Of a stretch of DNA of 60,993 nt, positions 14,981 to 24,254 are shown piece by piece. The notes beneath the pieces were generated by a model, which was given only the letters and a program-made list of their open reading frames with translations, was not told where the DNA came from and did not search any database. How positions within the stretch are numbered: the first letter of the stretch is position 1; each line of letters begins with the position of its first letter. The stretch is from contig JALZUI010000040.1 in NCBI GenBank assembly GCA_023301545.1, positions 1 through 60,993 on the forward strand, written 5' to 3'. Made by a program: the position numbers and the translations under genes. This stretch comes from Akkermansiaceae bacterium. Its GTDB lineage: Bacteria > Verrucomicrobiota > Verrucomicrobiia > Verrucomicrobiales > Akkermansiaceae.

Positions 14981-15466
14981 TTACTTAATTTGTTCTTCTA
15001 GTTGTCTGCGGTATGAGGGGTTCTCTAGGGATTGGATTTCCTTGATGAACTCCTTTACGTTATCGAATCGGCGATAGACGGAAACGTAGCGAATGTAGGC
15101 CACGTGATCGAGCTCATGGAGCTTACTCATGACGCGTAGACCGATCTTACGAACGGGGATCTCCATGTCATGATCACGGTGGATGTTGTTAATTATGGCG
15201 TCGACCGCTTTGTTAAGTTGATCAACGGAGACAGGGCGTTTTTCACAGGCTTTGACCATCCCTTGAAAGAGCTTTTCACGATTGAGGCTCTCGGATTTTC
15301 CGTTTTTCTTGATGACCTTTAGTTCTGTGCGTTCGACGTTTTCGTAGGTCGTGTAACGGTGGTCGCATTTTAAGCAGACACGCCGACGCCGGATGCTCGT
15401 CCCGTCCTTACTGATACGGGAGTCGATCACTTTGTCCTTTAGGTGTCCACATTCGATGCAACGCAT
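14981..15466 (-). CDS. nrdR: Transcriptional repressor NrdR
   Basis: 161 residues. The N-terminal zinc ribbon has Cys3, Cys6, Cys31 and Cys34 with the SRISKDGTSIRRRRVC stretch, followed by RYTTYENV and the ATP-cone (about 49-137) with VIKKNGKSESLNREKLFQGM and YVSVYRRFDNVKEF. NrdR senses dATP/ATP and represses ribonucleotide reductase genes. No ribonucleotide reductase gene is in this window. It is the first gene of a probable three-gene operon with the ATP-cone-like protein and the M20 peptidase. I saw no convincing NrdR-box pair upstream. Confidence 0.93.
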   Translation of the reverse strand: MRCIECGHLKDKVIDSRISKDGTSIRRRRVCLKCDHRYTTYENVERTELKVIKKNGKSESLNREKLFQGMVKACEKRPVSVDQLNKAVDAIINNIHRDHDMEIPVRKIGLRVMSKLHELDHVAYIRYVSVYRRFDNVKEFIKEIQSLENPSYRRQLEEQIK

Positions 15467-15590
15467 AGGTAGTAGTGGATAGGGGTTTTTACGTAAAGAG
15501 GAGAGAGGAATTAAGAAATTTATCAGGAAGTTTAGCGAGAGGCGCTTTTCTAAAATTTTTCTAAGCTAATCGTGAGACTTATGGTTAGGA

Positions 15591-15706
15591 GCGGGCTTTT
15601 TTTGTATTTTTTAATTAAGAAATCCTGATTATCAAGTTCGATTGCAAGTTGGGAGCAGTAAACTAAGTTGCAAAAAGCTTGCATCAAGAGGCGGGCTTTT
15701 TGTATT
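15591..15706. repeat. Two GCGGGC-T-run repeats exactly 100 bases apart
   Basis: GCGGGCTTTTTTTGTATT (from 15591) and GCGGGCTTTTTGTATT (from 15691) flank the promoter region between nrdR and the ABC genes. The second forms the right arm of a possible 8-bp stem with 15671-15678. They may be terminator-like or attenuator sequences, and no function can be assigned. Confidence 0.35.
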
Positions 15707-15714
15707 GTTGACTG

Positions 15715-16560
15715 ATGAGTTTGGCGGTTGAAATCGATCAGTTGACGAAAGAGTTTCCGACCCCGTTTCGACGTGAAAAAATCGAAGCGGTCAAGGGGGT
15801 GTCTCTTTCGATCGAAGAAGGGCAGATCTACGGATTGATCGGGCCTAATGGGTCAGGGAAATCTACAACAATGAAGGCGCTTTTAGGGCTTTTGGCGCCA
15901 ACGTCAGGAACGTGCCGCATTTTTGGCCGTGATTCGGTGAAGGTAGATTCTCGCCAGGATGTAGGTTATGTGCCGGAAAACCCTTATTTTTACAAGCATT
16001 TGACGGGGGAAGAAACCTTGAAATTTTATGGGAAGCTCTGTGGGCTTTCGGGGGCGTTCTTAAAGGGGCGCATTACGGACTTACTGGAGCAAGTTTCCCT
16101 GACTCATGCGAGAAAGCAGAAGGTAGGAACGTATTCTAAAGGGATGTTGCAGCGGATCGGATTGGCCCAAGCGCTGATTCACGAGCCTCGGTTGTTAATC
16201 CTCGATGAACCTACTGCAGGGGTGGACCCCGTGGGATCCCGCGAAATTAGGGACCTGATCCTAGAACTGAAAGAGGCCGGCAAAACGGTTTTTCTTTGTT
16301 CGCACCTTTTGGAGCAAGTGCAGGCGATTTGTGATCGCGTAGGTATTATTTTCAATGGAGAGTTAAAGCGTGAAGGAACGCTAGAAGAGCTGATCACCCT
16401 GAAAGAGCAATTTGAGATTGTTGTTAAGGGTGACGCGGAGTCACAAGCCAAATTATTAGCAACAGCAGAAGAATTTAGAGGCTTAGAAGTTGTTTCAAGC
16501 GGTTCTCCTAAGACCTCGCTGGAGTCGCTCTTTATACAAATGTCAAAGGAGGAAAAATGA
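15715..16560 (+). CDS. ABC transporter ATP-binding protein
   Basis: 281 residues. Walker A GPNGSGKST (about 43-51), signature YSKGMLQRIGLAQAL, Walker B LLILDEPTAGVDP and the switch histidine in FLCSHLLEQ are all intact. The C-terminal 70 residues form the extra domain common in ABC-2 exporter ATPases. It drives the permease encoded next, whose start overlaps this stop by four bases (ATGA). A good Shine-Dalgarno (AGGAGG) lies inside its own 3' end for the permease. The substrate is unknown; the pair resembles systems that export lipids, polymers or antimicrobial compounds. Confidence 0.85.
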   Translation: MSLAVEIDQLTKEFPTPFRREKIEAVKGVSLSIEEGQIYGLIGPNGSGKSTTMKALLGLLAPTSGTCRIFGRDSVKVDSRQDVGYVPENPYFYKHLTGEETLKFYGKLCGLSGAFLKGRITDLLEQVSLTHARKQKVGTYSKGMLQRIGLAQALIHEPRLLILDEPTAGVDPVGSREIRDLILELKEAGKTVFLCSHLLEQVQAICDRVGIIFNGELKREGTLEELITLKEQFEIVVKGDAESQAKLLATAEEFRGLEVVSSGSPKTSLESLFIQMSKEEK

Positions 16561-17453
16561 TCGGATCACTAAAACGAATTTCTGTTATCGCCTCGCATAC
16601 GTTTACACAGTTAATGCGGATGAAGGTCTTTGGCTTTCTCGCGGTTTTTGCTGTTATTGTTATTGCGATTAAGTTTTTTGAACTCCCTACAGGGAATTCA
16701 CCACAAAAGGCCTCGCTAGAAGAGCTGAGAATGCTGAAAAGTACCGCGATGGGGACGATGGGGCTATTTGCGATCATTTTCGCAGTGGCTGCGACGGGTT
16801 TATTGCTGCCGAGAGATGTTGAGGACCGGACGCTCTATACGATCCTCTGTAAGCCCGTGCCTCGGATTGATTACCTGGCGGGTAAGTATCTGGGGGTTTT
16901 GATTATGATTTTTATAGCGCTGTTCTTGATGGATCTAGTTCTGATGGGGGTTTTACATACCCGTACAATGGGCGTGCTAGCGGAACATATGTTGATAGCT
17001 GAGAAGTCAGGATGGAGCGCAGAAGAGACAGCAGTGGAACGTGCTGAAGTACTCTCGCAAGGAGTTACCTGGAGCATGCAGGCGGGCGTTTTCGCGATTT
17101 TTCTGAAATCCATAGTGGTGGCAGGGGTGGCGTTGTTAATTTCGACCTTCTCTACCAGTACGCTTTTCACGATTATTATGGGCTTTCTGATCTACTTCAT
17201 CGGTCACTTCGCGGGAGAAGCGCGGGAGTTTTGGTTGAGCCAGCAAGGAGAGGTCGGAACGCTTGTGAAATATTCTTCGCATGTGATTTCTGTGCTCTTC
17301 CCTGATTTCAGGCTTTTTAACGTAATTGACGCGGCAGTAGCTGGAGAGACGATTCCTAAGGGGGTAATCTGGAAGTTGACAGGGATTAGTTCAATTTACG
17401 CTTCCGTGTATTTGATTCTTTCTTGGTTCACCTTTGCCAAAAAAGAGTTTTGA
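16557..17453 (+). CDS. ABC-2 type transporter permease
   Basis: 298 residues with about six membrane helices: 22-40, 60-82 (GLFAIIFAVAATGLLLP), 103-127, 175-203, 204-226 and 274-292. The motif LLPRDVEDRTLYTILCKPVPR after the second helix is the coupling-helix region typical of ABC-2 permeases. The start overlaps the ATPase gene by four bases, with AGGAGG seven bases upstream, so the two are coupled and expressed together. No substrate-binding protein is nearby, which fits an exporter. Confidence 0.8.
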   Translation: MIGSLKRISVIASHTFTQLMRMKVFGFLAVFAVIVIAIKFFELPTGNSPQKASLEELRMLKSTAMGTMGLFAIIFAVAATGLLLPRDVEDRTLYTILCKPVPRIDYLAGKYLGVLIMIFIALFLMDLVLMGVLHTRTMGVLAEHMLIAEKSGWSAEETAVERAEVLSQGVTWSMQAGVFAIFLKSIVVAGVALLISTFSTSTLFTIIMGFLIYFIGHFAGEAREFWLSQQGEVGTLVKYSSHVISVLFPDFRLFNVIDAAVAGETIPKGVIWKLTGISSIYASVYLILSWFTFAKKEF

Positions 17454-17490
17454 GCATCGCTTATAGAACTGAACTCTACTTTCTCAAATT

Positions 17491-18255
17491 ATGCTTATTG
17501 TTATTTCCCCAGCTAAAACGCTCGATTTTGAAACCGCGCCTCCGACCTCGACTAGTACTCAGCCGGAGATGCTAAAGGATAGTGAATTACTGATCGAAAT
17601 ACTGCGGGAAAAATCCTCAGTAGATATTGAGAGGCTGATGAAGGTGAGTTCGAAAATTGCGGAGCTGAATGTGGCCCGTTACCACTCCTGGTCACAGCCG
17701 TTTACCGTTGATAACGCCAAACAGGCTGTTTTCGCATTTAAAGGCGACGTTTATACAGGGTTAGAGGCTGAGACGTTTTCGACCGAGGATTTAACCTACG
17801 CGCAGGATCATTTGCGGATTCTCTCTGGGCTCTATGGGGTCTTAAAGCCGCTCGATTTGATGCAGCCTTACCGATTAGAAATGGGAGTGAGATTAGCCAA
17901 TCCTGAGGGTGCGAATTTGTACAAGTTCTGGGGAAGCGTCATTACGGAAAAGCTCAATGAGCAACTGGGTGATAGTGAGCTTCTGCTAAACCTCGCTTCT
18001 AACGAGTACTTTAAATCCGTGCAGATAAAATCCCTGAACGCTAAAGTCGTTACGCCTGTTTTCAAGGATTGGAAAAATGGGGAGTACAAGTTGATTAGCT
18101 TCTATGCGAAAAAGGCTCGTGGAGCTATGTCAGCATGGGTGCTTAAAAATAAGGTGGACTGTCTAGAGGGGCTTACGCGCTTTGACTCCGATGGATATAA
18201 GTATAGCAAAGAGCTCTCTGATGAGCTGAACCCTGTGTATTTACGGAAACTATAA
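17491..18255 (+). CDS. yaaA: Peroxide stress protein YaaA
   Basis: 254 residues, the normal family length. Conserved blocks are MLIVISPAKTLDF at the start, FKGDVYTGLEA, LRILSGLYGVLKPLDLMQPYRLEMG, LNLASNEYFKSV and FYAKKARGAMSAW. In E. coli, YaaA limits intracellular free iron and oxidative DNA damage under hydrogen peroxide, and it folds as a DNA-binding-like protein. The next gene starts four bases downstream and may be cotranscribed. Confidence 0.92.
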   Translation: MLIVISPAKTLDFETAPPTSTSTQPEMLKDSELLIEILREKSSVDIERLMKVSSKIAELNVARYHSWSQPFTVDNAKQAVFAFKGDVYTGLEAETFSTEDLTYAQDHLRILSGLYGVLKPLDLMQPYRLEMGVRLANPEGANLYKFWGSVITEKLNEQLGDSELLLNLASNEYFKSVQIKSLNAKVVTPVFKDWKNGEYKLISFYAKKARGAMSAWVLKNKVDCLEGLTRFDSDGYKYSKELSDELNPVYLRKL

Positions 18256-18259
18256 AAAG

Positions 18260-19270
18260 ATGGGCGAAAGTAATACAGTGATGCCGTTTACGGCGAAGGT
18301 GGTGGCCATGCTTAATCGTAAGTGGGGGCAGTTGGGCGTTATTTTACTCAGTCTATTGTTGATGGGAGAGCTATTAGTTAAGCCTCAGCACAACTTAACT
18401 AATGATCTCCGTACGGCGCAGCTCTTACCTGATGAGCTTTCTAGCGAAAATCAAATCGAGATTGGACAGACGGGCGCGGCTGTCGCCCTGGGGGGATTGC
18501 GCTCCCTGATTGCGGCAGTAATGAATTTACAGGCCTATGGCGCTTTTGAGGTTCAGGATTGGGTCGAACTAGAGCAGTTGTATGAAATGACAGTTACGCT
18601 ACAACCGAAGAATACGTATTACTGGGAGTCGGGTGGCTGGCACTTGGCTTATAATGCGTATTACGACTTTGAGGATAAGCTCGGGATGACCTCTGCACGG
18701 GCGAAGTTCAAGCAACGAGAATATCACAGCAAAGGAGAGGAGTTCCTCTTGCGAGGGGCGGAGGAAAACCCAGGAGATCTAAGCTTATGGCAAGATCTAG
18801 GACGTCTCTACACCGCTCCTCACAAGCCATATGATTTCGCACGGGCGGCAGGCTATTTTGAAAAGGCGTTAGAATCCCCTCGCGCCGATGACCGAATGAA
18901 GCGGGAATACTTTTACACGATTGGTCGGGTTGCTGGACGCGAAGAAGAAGCTCTCCGCCTAGGGGATGAATTATATGAACGCGGGAACAATTTTCGCTAC
19001 AGTTCGATGCGGGCTTTGTATTACGCTCTCAGGGTGAAAGTTGACCCTGCATTAGCGAAGGATGATGCGCTGATAGAGAAGGTGTTTAAGGGGGATAAAC
19101 GTAACGCGTATCGCGATATGGCAAATTATTGGTTGCGGACTAAATCTGAGCGCTTTCCGAGAGAAGGGTTAGCAGTGGCAATTAACCGGTTGGCTATCGA
19201 ATTAAATGTTTCAGACATTAACAACCCTCTTAAAAATTCCAAAATGGGACGCTTGCGACTCGTTAATTAG
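18260..19270 (+). CDS. Membrane-anchored TPR-like protein
   Basis: 336 residues. One hydrophobic segment near residues 24-40 (LGVILLSLLLMGELLV) probably anchors it in the membrane. The rest is helical, with TPR-like pairs, for example LWQDLGRLYTAPHKPYDFARAAGYFEKALE and a segment around YFYTIGRVAGREEEAL. An N-terminal domain has LRSLIAAVMNLQAYGAFEVQDW. I recognise the architecture but not a named family. It lies four bases after yaaA and before the ExbB/ExbD cluster, which also encodes two TPR proteins, so it may serve the same envelope system. Confidence 0.6.
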   Translation: MGESNTVMPFTAKVVAMLNRKWGQLGVILLSLLLMGELLVKPQHNLTNDLRTAQLLPDELSSENQIEIGQTGAAVALGGLRSLIAAVMNLQAYGAFEVQDWVELEQLYEMTVTLQPKNTYYWESGGWHLAYNAYYDFEDKLGMTSARAKFKQREYHSKGEEFLLRGAEENPGDLSLWQDLGRLYTAPHKPYDFARAAGYFEKALESPRADDRMKREYFYTIGRVAGREEEALRLGDELYERGNNFRYSSMRALYYALRVKVDPALAKDDALIEKVFKGDKRNAYRDMANYWLRTKSERFPREGLAVAINRLAIELNVSDINNPLKNSKMGRLRLVN

Positions 19271-19394
19271 ATAGGTGTCTCGGAGGGGCTTGTGGCGACT
19301 GATTGGATAATTTATTCCCGTAGTGTCGATAGGGTTTTATCCGCTCATTTATCCATTTATTTTTAAGAAGTGGTAATTTTTTTGTAAGTAATGC

Positions 19395-19429
19395 TTGCGG
19401 TGAGGTCCCTTTACTCTTCAAATAGGAGG
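19395..19429 (+). promoter_or_regulatory. Candidate promoter and RBS of the exbB cluster
   Basis: TTGCGG (19395-19400), 17 bases, TCAAAT (19418-19423), then a full AGGAGG Shine-Dalgarno at 19424-19429, 14 bases before the exbB ATG. The promoter match is only partial. The same CTTGYGGT pattern recurs upstream of rpsL (45194-45201). Confidence 0.4.
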
Positions 19430-19443
19430 CTCGATCATTAAAT

Positions 19444-20223
19444 ATGAAAGCACACTTCTTAAATAAATCATCACACTTTTCTAAAGTGAATCTTACATTA
19501 CTTGCGACAGCTGCTACTAGTACATTAGCTCTTGCTCAGGGGACTAAAAAATCAGTACTTGAAACGTACGTAATGGATGGGGGGCCTACAATGCTCCTTA
19601 TTCTTGCCGTTTTCCTCATCTTGGTTGCACTGGTAGTTTACAATGCAATGAATGTGTCGCGTGCTAAATTTCACCCAGACGATCTAAAGGCTGAGCTTAT
19701 GGACCACATGACTAACTGCCGTGTGCGTACCGCGATTGAGATTTCAGCGTCAGATCCAAGCTTCCTAGGTCGTATGCTTGCTTTCGCTCTTCCGAATGTT
19801 GATGCGACTAAGCCTGAAGACCTCGGTCGTGAAGGTGTAGAAGTCGCGGTAGCAGACTTTACTGCTAACGAAGCGCGTAAAAACATGGTTTGGATTAACT
19901 ACATTTCACTTGTAGCGCAATCGGCACCGATGGTTGGCCTTTTCGGTACTGTTCTTGGTATGGTTGGCGCCTTCGCTACTCTCGCGGAAGCAGGTCAAGC
20001 GGATCCAAGTCAACTGGCTTCGAAGATTTCTACTGCTCTCTTAACGACACTTTGGGGTCTGATTATCGCAATTCCGGCACTAGTCTTTTACTACATGTTT
20101 AAGAATAAGCTGAACGCCTTCATCGCTGAAGCAACAACAACTTCTGAAGAGCTTGTTAACGCGTCTTTACAGACGATTAACCAAGACGCGTACTTCGCTA
20201 AGATCCCTGAAGGTCTCGCGTAA
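19444..20223 (+). CDS. exbB: Proton-channel protein, MotA/TolQ/ExbB family
   Basis: 259 residues. An N-terminal signal-like segment ends LALAQ, followed by three membrane helices: about 46-66 (MLLILAVFLILVALVVYNA), 152-178 and 193-218. The second and third fall in the conserved block AQSAPMVGLFGTVLGMVGAF with ALLTTLWGLIIAIPALVFYYMF, which lines the proton path in ExbB/TolQ. It should assemble as a pentamer around ExbD and convert proton motive force to mechanical work on the outer membrane. Two exbD genes follow directly, with gaps of 44 and 43 bases. Confidence 0.88.
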   Translation: MKAHFLNKSSHFSKVNLTLLATAATSTLALAQGTKKSVLETYVMDGGPTMLLILAVFLILVALVVYNAMNVSRAKFHPDDLKAELMDHMTNCRVRTAIEISASDPSFLGRMLAFALPNVDATKPEDLGREGVEVAVADFTANEARKNMVWINYISLVAQSAPMVGLFGTVLGMVGAFATLAEAGQADPSQLASKISTALLTTLWGLIIAIPALVFYYMFKNKLNAFIAEATTTSEELVNASLQTINQDAYFAKIPEGLA

Positions 20224-20267
20224 GTCGTCGGTTGATTACTGTTCCTTAATCTACACTCTCTAGAACT

Positions 20268-20714
20268 ATGGCCAAAACCAGAAAAAGACCCGAAGCAGAA
20301 GCTGATCAATCAGTGGATATGTCACCAATGATCGACTTGGTGTTCCTCCTGCTGATCTTCTTCATTGTAAACGCGAATTTGATTACGGTGGAGATGGATA
20401 AGTCTGTAGAGGTTCCTAGTGCCAGCAACTCTGTGCAGGTGGAAGATGCTAATGGTCGAATCGTTATCAATATTAGTGAGGACGGAACAGTCAAAAATGA
20501 CGGAGGCCAACTCCTAGAGAGCTCGTCGGCTATACAGGATTACGTGGAAAATCAGAAACTCCTCGTAGACAGTCTTGGTTATGCTCCTAAGCTTCACCTC
20601 CGTGGTGACCGCCGCGCGATTTTCAAGCATTCTCGCAAGGTGATCCGTGCGGCTGCTAATGCAGGAGTTGAGGACGTCCACTTCGCAGCCTTCCTTAAAA
20701 GCCCCGGCTGGTAG
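20268..20714 (+). CDS. exbD: ExbD/TolR biopolymer transport protein 1
   Basis: 148 residues: a short cytoplasmic N-terminus, one membrane helix (about 22-40) with the essential aspartate in SPMIDLVFLLLIFFIV (Asp23), and a periplasmic domain of about 100 residues with KLHLRGDRRAIFKHSRKVIRAAANAGVEDV in small pieces typical of the ExbD fold. It couples proton flow through ExbB to the periplasm. The periplasmic part is longer than in E. coli ExbD. It differs from its neighbour ExbD2, so a heteromeric arrangement is likely. Confidence 0.88.
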   Translation: MAKTRKRPEAEADQSVDMSPMIDLVFLLLIFFIVNANLITVEMDKSVEVPSASNSVQVEDANGRIVINISEDGTVKNDGGQLLESSSAIQDYVENQKLLVDSLGYAPKLHLRGDRRAIFKHSRKVIRAAANAGVEDVHFAAFLKSPGW

Positions 20715-20757
20715 TTTTCGATCAGCCTCCTACTAACCCACTTACCAATTTATTTCC

Positions 20758-21222
20758 ATGGCCAGAGTTAAAAAAAGATCCGCCCTCGATGCAGACGAAC
20801 CAGGTTTAGACATCTCATCTTTAATCGATGTTTGTTTCCTTCTCCTCATTTACTTCATTGTTTCCACTAGCATCAAGGCGACTGAGCAGGACGTGAATAT
20901 GAAGTTGCCTTCACCTGGCGCTCCTGATGAAAATAACATTACTCAACCATTTTTCATCAAAGTTGATGCATCAGGTAATATTTCAGTAGGTGGAGGAGAG
21001 GCTTCCGAGCTATTAGACACGGATCCAGAGGATCGAAAGGTTCCTCTTTTGAGTCAGCGTTTAGAGACTTACAAGCAGGGTTGTGATCTCTCAGGAGACA
21101 ACCCGGTTGTACAGGTCAAAATCAGTGGCGATGCCAAGCAGCAACGAGTGATGGATTGCCTTAACGCAATCAGCAAATACAAAATTACAAGCGTTACTTT
21201 CACTGACCTGCTAGATAACTAA
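20758..21222 (+). CDS. exbD: ExbD/TolR biopolymer transport protein 2
   Basis: 154 residues with the same plan as the previous gene: a short N-terminus, a membrane helix holding Asp24 in SSLIDVCFLLLIYFIV, and a periplasmic domain. The periplasmic domain is less basic than that of ExbD1 and contains an insertion GDNPVVQVKISGDAKQQ. Two different ExbD proteins beside one ExbB are common in this phylum and in Bacteroidota. The large TPR gene begins 23 bases downstream. Confidence 0.87.
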   Translation: MARVKKRSALDADEPGLDISSLIDVCFLLLIYFIVSTSIKATEQDVNMKLPSPGAPDENNITQPFFIKVDASGNISVGGGEASELLDTDPEDRKVPLLSQRLETYKQGCDLSGDNPVVQVKISGDAKQQRVMDCLNAISKYKITSVTFTDLLDN

Positions 21223-21245
21223 TTTAGGCAAACAACAATATTTCT

Positions 21246-24236
21246 ATGAAGTTTAAAACTTTTTCTAAGGTGCTCGTTATGTCGAGTGTGTGTTTCTTTG
21301 GGGCTACTGTTCAGGCACAAAACGTGCAGAAAGTGTTCACGGAGAGTATCGAGATGATGAAAACGAGTGATTGGAGTGGCGCTTTGGCTTCGATTGACGG
21401 CTTCTTGAGTAGAATGGACGACGCGAAAGCAATGAAGCTGCACGGTCCGATGTTCGGCGTTTTTCACTACAACCGTGCTATATGTCTAGACAACTTGGGT
21501 GATTTCAAAGGAGCAATGGCCGCGTATGATACGTGCCATTTGAAATTCCCTAACGGGGGAGGTAAGTCTGAAAACTTCTATTTTGTGTATTCCCTTTTCA
21601 AAAAAGGGGAGACTGCAATGAAAGCGGAAGATTACGAAGTTGCGGTTCAATCGTATGGGGCGTTTCTAGGTAGTTATAAAGGAGACAAAGCTTCCGCTAA
21701 GACGAATTGGGGGAGCTTCTTCGTTAATTACGGGTTGGCACTTCTAAAAACGGGAGACAAAGAGAAGGGCATGGAAATGATCGAAAAAGCCCTCAAAAAC
21801 AAAGAGAAATTCGCCATTGCTCCTGCGACAATTTACAAAGCTTTTGACGCGTTGAGCGCGGTAGCTATTGAAAATAATGATGAGCGATCAGTGCTGAAAT
21901 TTTTAAAAGATTATAAATCAGCCCTTCTGTCAGATCCTGCTGCAGTGAGTCAGTATGCGCGTGGAATGATTGGCAAAGTGTCCCAAGCGATTCAAGCCGA
22001 CATGGAAGTCTTACCGGTGGAGCTCTTATCGTTAGTTCCTAATACTCAAACCTCGCTCAATAACCTTAAGGCCCAAGCGGGGACATTAGAAGGAGCAACA
22101 TTTTCCAAAGCGATTCGTGATGGTTACATTTTCTTGACCCCTGACTACATCCAAAAGCTTCTGGCAAGCACCCAAGCACAAGCTGGTAGTGATGAGCCAA
22201 ACGAGGCGTACACCCTAAACCTTAGCGCTTACCTATGGTCTAGAGCGGGGAATAATAACGCTGCTTATAGTGCGTACAAAGAATTAGAAGAAAGTTACCC
22301 AAAAGCTAAAAATCGCGAAGAAAACCTTTTCGCACTAGTTCAAATGGCTAATGCGGTTGGTTATGTAAAAGAAGCGAATGCTTACGGAAATACATTCCTT
22401 ACAGCTTTCCCTGACAGCGACAAGATTGAAAAAGTTAAGCGCCTGATGTTAACCGGTCTTTACCGTGACCGTAAGTATGCAGAGTGTATTGAAGTAGCAG
22501 AAGAACTAATGCCCAATTTAGAGAAAGGAAGCGAAGCGCATGAGATCGCTCTCTTTGTACTTGGTGGATCGAAGTTCTATACGGGAGACATTTCTGCTGC
22601 TCAGAAACTCCTCACTCAACATGGAGAGGAATACCCAAAGAGTGCCTTTATTATTGAAAGTTCTTATATGGAAGCCTCTTGTTGCTCGCGCTTGGGTCAA
22701 TTTGACAAGGCGATAGGTAAGCTTGAGAACTTCCTAGAAAAGTACAAATCGGACAATACCGCTTTTTATCCATACGCACTCTTTGATAGAGCTAATGCGG
22801 CTTACTCAACAAATGACAATAAAACGGCTCTAGCAAAAATCGATGATTTAGAAAAAGGATACCGCTCGACCCCTATCATGGCAGCGGCATTCAATCTGAA
22901 AGGAAACGTGCTGGAATCAGAAAAAGATTACTCGCGCGCAGAAGAGTACTATAATCGTGGGCTAACTAAGGCAGGAGAAAGCTCTGACAAGAGAGTTGCC
23001 TCCGAATCGGTCTTTTACTTAATAAACCTCTTATCGGACTACCCGGGTGAAGGTGACCGCTACAAGGATGCCGCGAAATACTATGATCAATTCTGGGCGG
23101 ACTACGCCAAAGATTCTCCTTACCAAGCTCAAGTCGCCGTACAGGGCTATAATGCACTTAAAGAAATTGGACGTGCTGATGAAGGCTTGAACAAGATGGA
23201 AGATATTGTAAACACAGTCGCAAAACTACCAGGTCAGCCTCAGTTAGAAGCGCTTGTTAATACATATCGTGATAACTACCTAGAAGCCAATGGGATTGAA
23301 GAACTTAAGAAAAAGTTCAATAATTTCAAAGGTGTTAGTGACGATGATCGAGAAGCGCTTGCGTTGATTAAGATTTCACTAATCGGGGCGTATGAAAAAG
23401 AATTGGATAAGGCCAAGAAGAAGCGAGATGAAGAGGGGGAGACTAAGTTACAAGCTGGTATTAAAGTTGTCTTTAATGAGCTTAAAAACGAGTTTAAACC
23501 AACTAGCCTAACTCCTGCAGCATTGAGCAAAGTAGGAACATACATTCGCACAAAAACCAATACTCCTCGTGGAGGATTGCCGTATTACGAAGAGATCATC
23601 AAAAGACAGGATGCAGCTCATACAAATCAAGCACGCTTCGGTATTGCTGATATTTTAGCTGGTTCAGCTAAGGGGGCGGAGCAAGCTAAAGCTTCAACTC
23701 TCCTCGCGGAAATCTTCAAAAATGAAGGAGTTAGAGGCAAGGACAGAGCGAGGGCGCTTTATAGGCTCATTCAATTGAATGAATCTCAGAATGACTGGGG
23801 AGGGGTAAAAGCTAATGCACTTCTCTTCTTTAAAGAAAAGTACACTTATGAATTGTCTTATGTTTCATTCTATTACGCCCAGGCGCTGGACAACCTAGGG
23901 GAAAAAGATTTGGCGCTTACCAATTACCAGAAAACCTACTTCGGGAACCAAGGCTTTGTACCTGTAGCGGCTCCGTCACTTAAACGCATGATGGAAATTT
24001 ACTGGGAACGGAATAGACCACAGGTTCTGGGAGAAGATAAGCTTATCAAAACGATTGGAGACCGCCAGTTCGCCTACAATTCAGGTTGGGTATATATCGA
24101 CGCTACCCAACGCTCTATTGATAAAATGAGTGATAGTGAAAAAAGCCTCCGGGAAAGCGTGGCAGGACTCGTTGCTCAATACGAAGCGTCTAAGCAAATC
24201 GTTGATATGGCGACACAGAAGAATAATAACCAATAA
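21246..24236 (+). CDS. Large exported TPR protein
   Basis: 996 residues with a signal peptide (residues 1-24, ending VQAQ). The rest is almost wholly helical, with many TPR-like units, for example FHYNRAICLDNLGDFKGAMAAYD, AFNLKGNVLESEKDYSRAEEYY and YAQALDNLGEKDLALTNYQK. It should be periplasmic or outer-membrane associated. It is encoded straight after ExbB-ExbD-ExbD, and no TonB or TolA gene is present, so it may be the periplasmic partner that the motor acts on. The function is inferred from context. Confidence 0.7.
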   Translation: MKFKTFSKVLVMSSVCFFGATVQAQNVQKVFTESIEMMKTSDWSGALASIDGFLSRMDDAKAMKLHGPMFGVFHYNRAICLDNLGDFKGAMAAYDTCHLKFPNGGGKSENFYFVYSLFKKGETAMKAEDYEVAVQSYGAFLGSYKGDKASAKTNWGSFFVNYGLALLKTGDKEKGMEMIEKALKNKEKFAIAPATIYKAFDALSAVAIENNDERSVLKFLKDYKSALLSDPAAVSQYARGMIGKVSQAIQADMEVLPVELLSLVPNTQTSLNNLKAQAGTLEGATFSKAIRDGYIFLTPDYIQKLLASTQAQAGSDEPNEAYTLNLSAYLWSRAGNNNAAYSAYKELEESYPKAKNREENLFALVQMANAVGYVKEANAYGNTFLTAFPDSDKIEKVKRLMLTGLYRDRKYAECIEVAEELMPNLEKGSEAHEIALFVLGGSKFYTGDISAAQKLLTQHGEEYPKSAFIIESSYMEASCCSRLGQFDKAIGKLENFLEKYKSDNTAFYPYALFDRANAAYSTNDNKTALAKIDDLEKGYRSTPIMAAAFNLKGNVLESEKDYSRAEEYYNRGLTKAGESSDKRVASESVFYLINLLSDYPGEGDRYKDAAKYYDQFWADYAKDSPYQAQVAVQGYNALKEIGRADEGLNKMEDIVNTVAKLPGQPQLEALVNTYRDNYLEANGIEELKKKFNNFKGVSDDDREALALIKISLIGAYEKELDKAKKKRDEEGETKLQAGIKVVFNELKNEFKPTSLTPAALSKVGTYIRTKTNTPRGGLPYYEEIIKRQDAAHTNQARFGIADILAGSAKGAEQAKASTLLAEIFKNEGVRGKDRARALYRLIQLNESQNDWGGVKANALLFFKEKYTYELSYVSFYYAQALDNLGEKDLALTNYQKTYFGNQGFVPVAAPSLKRMMEIYWERNRPQVLGEDKLIKTIGDRQFAYNSGWVYIDATQRSIDKMSDSEKSLRESVAGLVAQYEASKQIVDMATQKNNNQ

Positions 24237-24254
24237 TTACGAAAACAGATTTAT

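Noticed and set aside
15467..15590. NrdR-box pair upstream of nrdR
   Set aside because: I looked for ACA-type palindromic boxes with the usual spacing and saw nothing convincing.
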